From contig CANLAD010000001.1 in NCBI GenBank assembly GCA_947488755.1, positions 124,001-188,000 on the forward strand: a stretch of DNA of 64,000 nucleotides. Direction: 5' to 3'. This DNA comes from an uncultured Erythrobacter sp. (GTDB taxonomy: Bacteria > Pseudomonadota > Alphaproteobacteria > Sphingomonadales > Sphingomonadaceae). The translations under genes were made by a program, and so were the position numbers. This document shows, in pieces, positions 55,693 to 64,000 of the stretch. The first letter of the stretch is position 1; every line of letters begins with the position of its first letter. Below the pieces are notes generated by a model, which did not search any database, was not told the origin of the DNA, and was given only the letters and a program-made list of their open reading frames with translations.

Positions 55693-58434
55693 TCAGAAGT
55701 CCGCAGAAATCCCGACCTGGAACTGTGTGCCGACCTCGAATGTGTTGAATTCCAGCCGGTTGTCGCCGATTTCCTGAAATTCGAAATTGTCGCGGCCAAA
55801 GATGTTGCGCACTTCGAACGACAATTCCATCGGCACGCCAAGATTGATCTCGGACCGGGCAACGATATCGACCGTCAGACCCGGATCCTCCACGAAGTCG
55901 GGCTGCGCGCCCGCACGCTGCGTCACACGCTCGCTCGCATAGTTCAGCAGCACGGTGAATTGCTGCACCTTTTCCGTATCCTCGATCCCGAGCGAAACGT
56001 TTGCGATGTGATCGGACTGGCCGACCAGCGGAGCGCCATCGTCGAAGATCAGGCGCGCAAGCTGGTTCGGATTGCTGGTCGTCGGCGCAATATCGTCCTC
56101 GCCCACGGTAAGCTCGGATTGGGTGTAGGTGTAGTTCGCGAGTAGCAGCAGCTGCTTGGTTTCGAAGAAGCTACCGCCCAGATTGTACAGATCGAACCCG
56201 TAGACCAGATCAATCTCCGCGCCGTAAAGCTGCGCGGAGGGCGCGTTGGCAAAGCTGGTAAAGATCTGGCCCGAGGCGACGTTGAACGTGTTCTCGATCG
56301 GGTTGTCGATATCCTTGTAGAAGCCCGCGATGCTGATCCGATCCGTCCCGCCGAAATAGTATTCGGCCCGCGCCTCGGCATTGATCAGCTCGCTGTCCTG
56401 CAACAGCGGGTTGCCCTGGAAAAGGCGGTTGCTTTCGGGATCGAAGTAACGCTGCTCGACCAGTTCACGGAATTGTGGGCGGGCGATGGTTTTCGACCCC
56501 GACACGCGCAATTGCAGATCGTCGATCGGCTCGAAGGTGACCGTCGCGCCGGGCAGGAAATAATCGTTGTTGATATTCGTCGGCGTCGCACCCGCTATCG
56601 GGTCGTTGAAGATCGACTGATCGAGAGTAACGAGCTGCTCTGCATCCTCGTAGCGAACGCCAGCTTCGATCGTCAGCCTATCGGTTGGCAGCCAGCGCAC
56701 CAGACCGTAGCCCGCCTGAACCTCCAGCGCCGCGTCGAACACCGGGAAGGGCGTTGCTTCGGTCAAGGTGACGTCGAACCCGGCAAGGGTGGCACCGTTG
56801 ATGATGTCGCCCGGCCGTCGCAGGCCGAGTGCGATCGCCGCTTGATCGTCGAGACTGTCCAGATCGGGATCGGAGTTATCGGGCGCAATGAAAGGCCGGA
56901 ATTCGCGGCTTTCCGAGCGGCGATCGGTGTCGGAATAGGCATAGCCGAGGGTCACCTCGAAGGTATCGGTAATTTCGTAGCCGATATCGGCGCCGCCATA
57001 CCAGAGCTCCTCCTGCAGGTCGTCGAACGAGACCGTAGTGATCCCCGCGTCGGAAAGCTGGTTGAAATATGCGACGTACAGATCGCCGAACTCGTTGCCG
57101 CTGAAATTGGTGCGGGTGTAGCTGAAGGTGGTGTTGAACGGTGCCTCACGATCGGTGCGGGCATAACCGCCGCGCAGATCGATGTTGAGCCGATCGAAAT
57201 CGAGCTCAGTCACGAGCTGGCTGTCCATCAACTGGCGTTCGAACCACGCGGTCTGCTGATTGATGAAGTCGAAACCTGTCTCGCCCGGGAAGACATCGAA
57301 GGCTTCTTCAAGACGTGCGGTCTTGAGCGTGTCGCGAATGTAGAGGTTGGTCCAGCGCGCCGTATGCGGTCCGAAATCGAGACCAAGGCCCAGCAGGCCG
57401 TTCACCAACACGTTCTCATCGGTGATGAAGGTTTCGCTTTGCTGGAAAACTTCGGACAGATCATTGCTGCCGCGCTGGCGCAGGACGCTGCGATTGCGCA
57501 GGCTGTTGCTGATCGAAGCGGTTGCAATGAGGCCGAGATAGGTCTCATCTCCCAGCTCGATCGACGCCCCGCCGGTGATCGACCCAGAGAAATTGGGGCG
57601 CTGTGAATTGTCTTTCTGCAGGGTGACGAGGTTCAACGGGAACAATTGCCCCGCAATGCCCTCCGACACCTCGATAGGAACCGTGCCGATCCGCTCTCCG
57701 CTGTCGAAAAACGACTGAAGGTTCGAGGGGATGTCGCGGTTGCCGTTGTCGAAGCCCAGCGAATCCCAGTCGGACCCGAAATAGGTCAGGCCGTTTTCGA
57801 AGGTCGTTTCGGTGTCGCCGCCTGCGCTGAAGGACACCGTGAGGAAATCCTCGACCGGCACGGCCTTCGTTGTGAGGTTGATGACGCCGCCGCCGAACTC
57901 GCCGGGATAGTTCGCCGAATAGGTCTTCTGAACCAGCGATGATGCGATCACGTTGGTCGGAAAGATGTCGAGCGGAACCACGCGGCTGAGCGGCTCGGGG
58001 CTGGGGAGCGGAAGGCCGTTGAGAAGCGCGAGCGAGTAGCGATCACCGAGACCGCGAACGAAGACCCGGCCATCGCCGACCAATGAAAGTCCCGTCACGC
58101 GCGAAAGAGCGCCTGCTATGTCGCCTTCGCCGGTGCGTGCGATATCTTCTTCGGTCAGGACGTTCAGAACCTGGGTGGAGTTGCGTTCCGGATTGCGGTC
58201 GCGCCGTCCGGTGACGATGATGCCCGATCCACCCGGAACCGAAACCTCGGGCTCCTGAAATTCGTCTTCATCCTCCACGCCCTGCACCTGTTCGAGCAGC
58301 CGATCTTCGGCCGCCTCGGTGCTTGGATCCTCACCCGCGGGTTCGCCCAGCGTCGACTGTGCGTGAAGAACCGATGGTACGGTGAGCGACGTGGTGATGA
58401 GCAGCAGCCCTGCCAGGCGCGTGCTGGTCGACAT
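55693..58434 (-). CDS. TonB-dependent outer-membrane receptor
   Basis: This is a 913-residue protein with a signal peptide (STSTRLAGLLLITTSLTVPS-type, cleaved near LHAQS), an acidic, Glu/Asp-rich segment, and a plug domain with SGIIVTGRR and VFVRGLGDRYSLALLNGLPL. The rest is a long beta-barrel ending in aromatic residue Phe (QVGISADF), the signal for outer-membrane assembly. The ATG at 58434 has GGGGG upstream; ATG at 58452 is an alternative. It lies 118 bases after an outer-membrane-type lipoprotein gene on the same strand. The substrate is unknown. Confidence 0.92.
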   Translation of the reverse strand: MSTSTRLAGLLLITTSLTVPSVLHAQSTLGEPAGEDPSTEAAEDRLLEQVQGVEDEDEFQEPEVSVPGGSGIIVTGRRDRNPERNSTQVLNVLTEEDIARTGEGDIAGALSRVTGLSLVGDGRVFVRGLGDRYSLALLNGLPLPSPEPLSRVVPLDIFPTNVIASSLVQKTYSANYPGEFGGGVINLTTKAVPVEDFLTVSFSAGGDTETTFENGLTYFGSDWDSLGFDNGNRDIPSNLQSFFDSGERIGTVPIEVSEGIAGQLFPLNLVTLQKDNSQRPNFSGSITGGASIELGDETYLGLIATASISNSLRNRSVLRQRGSNDLSEVFQQSETFITDENVLVNGLLGLGLDFGPHTARWTNLYIRDTLKTARLEEAFDVFPGETGFDFINQQTAWFERQLMDSQLVTELDFDRLNIDLRGGYARTDREAPFNTTFSYTRTNFSGNEFGDLYVAYFNQLSDAGITTVSFDDLQEELWYGGADIGYEITDTFEVTLGYAYSDTDRRSESREFRPFIAPDNSDPDLDSLDDQAAIALGLRRPGDIINGATLAGFDVTLTEATPFPVFDAALEVQAGYGLVRWLPTDRLTIEAGVRYEDAEQLVTLDQSIFNDPIAGATPTNINNDYFLPGATVTFEPIDDLQLRVSGSKTIARPQFRELVEQRYFDPESNRLFQGNPLLQDSELINAEARAEYYFGGTDRISIAGFYKDIDNPIENTFNVASGQIFTSFANAPSAQLYGAEIDLVYGFDLYNLGGSFFETKQLLLLANYTYTQSELTVGEDDIAPTTSNPNQLARLIFDDGAPLVGQSDHIANVSLGIEDTEKVQQFTVLLNYASERVTQRAGAQPDFVEDPGLTVDIVARSEINLGVPMELSFEVRNIFGRDNFEFQEIGDNRLEFNTFEVGTQFQVGISADF

Positions 58435-58552
58435 AATGCTAGACCCCCTCATGAATAGGCCTTTTGATTTCGGTCGAGCCGCTAAGGACTCTTCAGGTCG
58501 AATGGGGAGCACCGGACAGATTCCGGTGCTCCCGTTCATTCAGGAATGACGA

Positions 58553-60181
<1,629 letters not shown>

Positions 60182-60500
60182 AGCGAGCGGTCCCCTCAAA
60201 AACCGAGAATCAAACAAAGCGCTTTAAATCGAGTGCGCGAGGGGACCGCTAGGGAGAGTGCGTGACAGAATTTTTGCGCGCTGCCGTTTTAAGAGACAGC
60301 CTTGTCACATGACGGAAGAATAACAGCCGACACCGAATTATTTTTCAGATGTGTCACTTATATGACATATTTGATAGGGGTTAAGCCTATGAATTATACA
60401 ATTTAAAATCCCAAAATTGAAGCCAATATGACATTGTTTCAGAATTGTTGCATTCTTATGAAAGTTCGCGCATCATGCTTTTGCAAGCAGGAGCATGATT
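60182..60500. promoter_or_regulatory. AT-rich divergent control region with repeated TGACA/TGTCA motifs
   Basis: This 319-base gap separates the divergent lipoprotein/TonB and TPR genes and holds no gene. It is much richer in A and T than its surroundings, especially 60290-60480. TGACA or its complement TGTCA occurs at 60263, 60303, 60352, 60363 and 60429. Two of these form a dyad, TGTCA-N6-TGACA, at 60352-60367, and another lies in GTCACATGAC (60304-60313). These suggest a shared operator, but I cannot name the regulator. Confidence 0.5.
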
Positions 60501-60908
60501 ATGAAGACCATTCTTTCCGCCATCGCGCTGGCCTCTCTTTCCACCACAGGTGCAATCGCTGCCGAGCAGTCAGTCGCACCGTCCGACAACACTCTGGCTG
60601 CGGCCTCGATTTCGAAGGGCGAGCATCTGCGCGCGATCGCGATTCTCGAAGACCAGCTTGAGCAGCATCCAAACGACCCTGCATTTCTCATCAACCTCGG
60701 AATCGCGCATGCGCAACGTGGCGAGGATGAGCGGGCGCGCGCGCGATTCGAAGCCGCTCTGGACAGCCGCGAATCGATCGATCTGGAAACCGCTGATGGT
60801 TCGCTGATCGATTCGCGCCGCCTTGCCCGTCAGGCGCTTTCGATGCTCGACCGCGGCGTGTTCAGCCAAGGCGAGCGCAACCAGGGCAACCTCTCGCTGC
60901 GCGACTGA
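60501..60908 (+). CDS. Exported TPR-type protein
   Basis: This is a 135-residue protein with a signal peptide cleaved near AIAAEQS and a single to one-and-a-half TPR unit: HLRAIAILEDQLEQHPNDPAFLINLGIAHAQRGEDERARARFEAAL (about residues 40-85). It ends NLSLRD. The ATG at 60501 has GGAG upstream. It is divergent from the lipoprotein/TonB pair and shares its control region, so it may be co-regulated. TPR repeats usually mediate protein binding; no partner is evident. Confidence 0.8.
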   Translation: MKTILSAIALASLSTTGAIAAEQSVAPSDNTLAAASISKGEHLRAIAILEDQLEQHPNDPAFLINLGIAHAQRGEDERARARFEAALDSRESIDLETADGSLIDSRRLARQALSMLDRGVFSQGERNQGNLSLRD

Positions 60909-60918
60909 TTCCATGGTA

Positions 60919-60944
60919 ACGGCCACATCGCGAATGGCGGCCGT
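60919..60944. terminator. Possible terminator hairpin after the TPR gene
   Basis: ACGGCC/GGCCGT with an inner GCCA/TGGC stem forms a GC-rich hairpin 10 bases after the TPR stop. There is no following T run, so termination by this element alone is uncertain. Confidence 0.35.
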
Positions 60945-61019
60945 CTGACCGTCTGCCTTCAGATCTGTCACCTCCATGTCATTTAGGATAGACAAGGGGA
61001 TGCATCTGGAGGGCAGACA

Positions 61020-61655
61020 ATGATTCTCGCGCGTGCGAGCATTATCGCAATGATCGGGCTGCTGGCGTTGGGTGCCACCACCGCACACGCCGATGTGATG
61101 CAAGTCGATGCAGACGGTTCCCGTTGGGTCGCCGGCGGAACTTTGGGGTCAGCGGTCGGCGTTCTGAGCGTCGCCGGCGCTCAAGGTGATGTTGAGATCA
61201 CCGGGATCGCGGTGCCCGACACCATAGTCGCCGACCCAACCGTTAATGCCCGGCAGGTGCCCTCCCGTTATGCTGCCAAGGTCCGCGAACTGTCCGAACG
61301 GTTCGACCTCAGTCCTACATTGATCGAAGCGCTGGTCTGGCAGGAAAGCCGCTGGCGCGAGACCGCTATCTCTCACGCGGGCGCGCGGGGACTGGCGCAG
61401 CTCATGCCGGGCACCGCTCGTGACCTTGGCGTTGACCCCGATGATCCGATGCAGAACCTGGAAGGCGGGGCGCGTTACCTGCGCGAACAGCTCGACCGGT
61501 TCGACGGCGATCTGGAAAAGGCGCTGGCCGCCTATAATGCCGGGCCAGGCCGGGTGATCCGCGCGGGCGGCGTTCCGAACATCCGCGAAACCCGGCACTA
61601 TGTCGCGGCGATCATGGGACGCCTCTCCGATCATTCTCGCCCGGCAGCGCCTTGA
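61020..61655 (+). CDS. Lytic transglycosylase (VirB1-like, SLT domain)
   Basis: This is a 211-residue exported protein: signal peptide (to about residue 24), then a C-terminal SLT domain with IEALVWQESRW (catalytic Glu in the first ES), SHAGARGLAQLMPGTARDLG and ALAAYNAGPGRV. Such enzymes cut peptidoglycan locally. It lies 51 bases before virB2 and reads the same way, which fits the VirB1 role of opening the wall for a type IV secretion channel, although the gene could be independent. Confidence 0.85.
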   Translation: MILARASIIAMIGLLALGATTAHADVMQVDADGSRWVAGGTLGSAVGVLSVAGAQGDVEITGIAVPDTIVADPTVNARQVPSRYAAKVRELSERFDLSPTLIEALVWQESRWRETAISHAGARGLAQLMPGTARDLGVDPDDPMQNLEGGARYLREQLDRFDGDLEKALAAYNAGPGRVIRAGGVPNIRETRHYVAAIMGRLSDHSRPAAP

Positions 61656-61706
61656 CCCGGCCGGGCCCAACTCACGCTCTATTCATTCTTACGGACGTTA
61701 CCTTTG

Positions 61707-62015
61707 ATGCATTCGCTTTTTCGTTTTCCGGCCAAGATTTCCGCCTTCCTGACTTTGCTCGCAATGCCGTCCATCGCCGCTGCGCAGACCGACCCGCAGG
61801 GTTCCGGTCCGATCAACAACGCGGTGTTGTGGCTGCAGGGCACGCTGCTTGGCACAGTTGCAACGACGGTTGCCGTGATGGCGGTCGCCGCGATCGGCTT
61901 CATGATGCTGACCGGCCGAATGAACTGGCGCTTTGGCGCGACCGTGATCGTGGGCGTTTTCATCCTGTTTGGCGCGACGACGATCGTCGCAGGCATTCAG
62001 TCGGCGGCTGGCTAG
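61707..62015 (+). CDS. virB2: VirB2-family pilin of a type IV secretion system
   Basis: This is a 102-residue protein with a long signal sequence (to about IAAAQT) and two hydrophobic segments separated by a short loop (GRMNWRF), the TrbC/VirB2 pilin fold. The Gln-Thr after the signal and the final AAG are usual. The ATG at 61707 is preferred over an adjacent TTG. It is followed at 16 bases by virB3. Confidence 0.85.
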   Translation: MHSLFRFPAKISAFLTLLAMPSIAAAQTDPQGSGPINNAVLWLQGTLLGTVATTVAVMAVAAIGFMMLTGRMNWRFGATVIVGVFILFGATTIVAGIQSAAG

Positions 62016-62031
62016 GGACAAGGAGCGCGAC

Positions 62032-62316
62032 ATGAGCGATCTCATTCGCAATCCGGTGCACCGCGCTCTGACCCGTCCGCAGATGTTCGCGGGGGTCACG
62101 ATGAACTATTTCATCATCAACCTGATGGTGACGACGATCGCGTTCCTGATCCTCAAGAGCTTCTGGATCATTCCGGTGCCGATCGTGATGCATGTGATTG
62201 GCTACTTTGCCTCGCTGCGCGAACCGCGGATCTTCGACCTGTGGATTACCAAGGTATCGAGGTGCCCGCGCGTTCCGAATTACAAGCGCTGGGGCTGCAA
62301 CAGCTACGCGCCGTAG
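62032..62316 (+). CDS. virB3: VirB3-family inner-membrane protein of a type IV secretion system
   Basis: This is a 94-residue protein beginning MSDLIRNPVHRALTRPQMFAGV, the typical VirB3 start, with two hydrophobic helices and the end CPRVPNYKRWGCNSYAP, a common VirB3 tail. It has a strong AAGGAG ribosome site, lies 16 bases after virB2 and 37 bases before virB4. VirB3 supports assembly of the pilus-inner membrane complex. Confidence 0.9.
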   Translation: MSDLIRNPVHRALTRPQMFAGVTMNYFIINLMVTTIAFLILKSFWIIPVPIVMHVIGYFASLREPRIFDLWITKVSRCPRVPNYKRWGCNSYAP

Positions 62317-62353
62317 ACTTACGGCGCGGCGGACCTTGTGAAGGAGGGCCGAG

Positions 62354-64000
62354 ATGACGAAATGGATTGGACCGGCGAAATGGAGCGCGAAGGAAGCGCG
62401 CGTCGGTGATCGTCTGCCCTATGAGCGGCTGATCGACGAGAGCACCGTGTTGCTGCGCGACGGGTCGGTTATGAGCGCTATCCAGGTGCCCGGCCTGCTG
62501 TTTGAAACCGAGGACTCAGACGCTCTCAATGCGCATGCCGCGACCCGCGAAGTCATGCTCCGCTCCACGCTCGATGCGCGATTTGTCCTGTATCATCACG
62601 TCATCCGTCGCCGGGTCGAGGTCGAGCTGGACGCGGAATTTCCCGATCCCCTGTCGCGCCATATCGATGCGCGCTGGAAGGAGCGGCTGGCGGGCGGATC
62701 GCTGTTCATCAACGACCAGTTCGTCACGCTCATCCGCCGCCCGGCACGCGGAAAGACCGGCCTTCCCGAACGCGCCAGCAAGTTCTTCCAGCGGCGCGGC
62801 CAGGAAGAGCCGGAGGCCGATCCCAAGGACATTCGCAGCCTTAAATCCGCCGTCACCGGACTGGTCGCCTCGCTTTCCGCCTATGGCGCGGCGGTGCTGG
62901 CCGATTACGATGCGCCGGGAGGTGAAGGCGGCAAAAATTCCGAAATGCTCGAACTGCTCTCGGCGCTCTACAACGGTGAGATGCGGCCCGTGCGTCGGCC
63001 AACGCCCGAAACCGATATCGGCCATATGCTGGCCTATCGCCGCGCGAGTTTCGGGCTGGATGCCATGGAGCTGCGCGGTTCGGGTCAGCCGGATTTCGCA
63101 GCGATGCTGGGGCTGAAGGACTATCCCGAGGCGACCTCGCCCGGCCTGCTCGACCCGATGTTGCGTCTGCCGTTCGAGATGATCGTGACCGAGAGCTACG
63201 CGCCGAACGAGCGCACCACAGCGCGCGAGCGGATCGATCTCGCTCTGCGCCGTTCGCGTTCGGTCGACGAGGAGGCCGCTGCCGAGCGCGCCGACATGAT
63301 GGCTGCGCGCGATGCGCTGGGCAATGGCGGCGTCGGCTTCGGCGATCATCACCTGACCGTGCTGGTGCGCGAACGCACGCTCGACCGGCTCGACGATGCG
63401 ACCGCCGCCTGCTCCGCCGCGCTGGCCGATACCGGCGCGATTGCGGTGCGCGAGGATACCAACCTTGAACCTGCGTTCTGGGCGCAATTTCCCGGCAACG
63501 AGGAATACATCGTCCGCCGCGCGCTGATCTCTTCGGCCAATATGGCGGGCTTCGGCAGCTTTCACGGCTTTGCGCTGGGGCAGGCGAGCGGCAACCATTG
63601 GGGCGATGCGGTCACGCTGCTGGAAACGACGAGCGCGACGCCGTTTTTCTTCAACTTCCATCACGGAGATCTGGGCAATTTCTCGGTCATCGGGCCGAGC
63701 GGATCGGGCAAGACCGTTGTTATGAACTTCCTCGCCGCGCAGGCGCAGAAGTTCAAACCGCGCACGATCCTGTTCGACAAGGATCGCGGCGCGGAACTGT
63801 TCATTCGCGGGATCGGCGGGCGCTATGACCGGATCAATCCGGGCGAGCCGACCGGTTTCAACCCGCTCGCGCTCCCCGACACGCCGACCAACCGGGCTTT
63901 CCTGCGCGATTGGCTGGGCGTGCTGCTCAAGGCCGATGGGCCGGAGGAATTCGCGCTTATCAGCGCGGCGGTCGATGCTGCCTATGCCAATGATGCGCGC
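62354..64000 (+). CDS. virB4: VirB4-family ATPase of a type IV secretion system, 3' end outside the window
   Basis: The ATG at 62354 has AAGGAGG upstream, and the frame is open for all 549 codons to the edge. The N-terminal half has the VirB4/CagE domain (for example SYAPNERTTARERIDLALRRSRS-type stretch in two parts around residues 278-300), and Walker A in VIGPSGSGKTVVMNF near residue 455, followed by DKDRGAELFIRGIGGRY. VirB4 energises pilus assembly and substrate transfer. Walker B and the remaining virB genes lie beyond the window. Confidence 0.92.
   Translation, partial: MTKWIGPAKWSAKEARVGDRLPYERLIDESTVLLRDGSVMSAIQVPGLLFETEDSDALNAHAATREVMLRSTLDARFVLYHHVIRRRVEVELDAEFPDPLSRHIDARWKERLAGGSLFINDQFVTLIRRPARGKTGLPERASKFFQRRGQEEPEADPKDIRSLKSAVTGLVASLSAYGAAVLADYDAPGGEGGKNSEMLELLSALYNGEMRPVRRPTPETDIGHMLAYRRASFGLDAMELRGSGQPDFAAMLGLKDYPEATSPGLLDPMLRLPFEMIVTESYAPNERTTARERIDLALRRSRSVDEEAAAERADMMAARDALGNGGVGFGDHHLTVLVRERTLDRLDDATAACSAALADTGAIAVREDTNLEPAFWAQFPGNEEYIVRRALISSANMAGFGSFHGFALGQASGNHWGDAVTLLETTSATPFFFNFHHGDLGNFSVIGPSGSGKTVVMNFLAAQAQKFKPRTILFDKDRGAELFIRGIGGRYDRINPGEPTGFNPLALPDTPTNRAFLRDWLGVLLKADGPEEFALISAAVDAAYANDAR

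Noticed and set aside
60301..60370. PhoB (Pho box) or further PpsR box at the divergent region
   Set aside because: The repeats lack the 11-base direct spacing of a Pho box, and TGT-N12 here ends in ATA and not ACA.

Overview
The window is a chromosomal segment of an aerobic anoxygenic phototrophic alphaproteobacterium, most likely of the order Sphingomonadales (Erythrobacter/Porphyrobacter-like). The evidence is a near-complete bacteriochlorophyll a photosynthesis gene cluster (PGC) carrying the oxygen-dependent cyclase acsF and no bchE, pufBALM without pufC or pufQ, hemA inside the cluster, TonB-dependent uptake genes, and high-GC coding DNA. Names rest on reading motifs and family resemblance; no database search was run.

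Layout. (1) 1-1957, minus: the start of a HlyD-type adaptor gene and an ABC exporter whose ATPase motifs are all degenerate. (2) 2207-7923, plus: a tightly spaced set with two flavin disulfide-type oxidoreductases (one fused to a TVP38/DedA-like membrane domain), a DoxX-like protein, a concentrative nucleoside transporter and a CDP-alcohol phosphatidyltransferase; a convergent DUF1499-like gene follows. (3) 9012-10155, plus: two predicted lipoprotein electron carriers, a pseudoazurin-like cupredoxin and a class I cytochrome c, ending at a bidirectional terminator. (4) 10263-25913, minus: bchF-bchN-bchB-bchH-bchL-bchM-lhaA-puhA-puhB-puhC-orf105-acsF-puhE-hemA. (5) 26162-28523, plus: the regulators ppaA/aerR and ppsR. 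(6) 28829-33165, plus: bchG, a PucC-family gene, bchP, tspO and a small membrane-protein gene. (7) 33359-41980, minus: the superoperon crtF-bchC-bchX-bchY-bchZ-pufB-pufA-pufL-pufM. (8) 42109-44513, plus: crtD and crtC. (9) 44518-48249, minus: bchI-bchD-bchO and a 51-residue membrane protein. (10) 48297-53175: an Fe(III) ABC importer (fbpB minus; fbpC and fbpA plus) and ferredoxin-NADP reductase. (11) 53246-55622: a periplasmic orphan, an acyl-CoA dehydrogenase and an SDR dehydrogenase. (12) 55693-60181, minus: a glycine-rich surface-type lipoprotein and a TonB-dependent receptor, with a divergent TPR protein. (13) 61020-64000, plus: the start of a VirB type IV secretion locus (lytic transglycosylase, virB2, virB3, virB4 running off the end).

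How it works together. hemA supplies 5-aminolevulinate; bchIDH, bchM and acsF build the Mg-porphyrin; bchLNB and bchXYZ reduce the rings; bchF and bchC finish the side chains; bchG and bchP add and reduce the tail. crtC, crtD and crtF modify carotenoids, but the early carotenoid genes (crtE, crtB, crtI) are not here. puhA and pufLM form the reaction centre, pufBA the LH1 antenna, and lhaA, puhB, puhC, puhE and the PucC-family protein assemble them. Six perfect TGT-N12-ACA boxes, the PpsR consensus, lie at bchF, ppaA, bchG, bchC, crtF/crtD and bchI. In four of them the promoter-proximal half is TTGACA, which can serve as the -35 element. No PpsR box was found before lhaA, puhA or pufB, so these probably depend on upstream promoters.

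The observations most worth a second look are the dead ABC ATPase, the tethered cupredoxin/cytochrome pair in a cluster lacking pufC, the missing conventional crtC start, the unannotatably short gene after bchO, the PpsR box buried in the iron permease gene, and the polyglycine lipoprotein/TonB pair.
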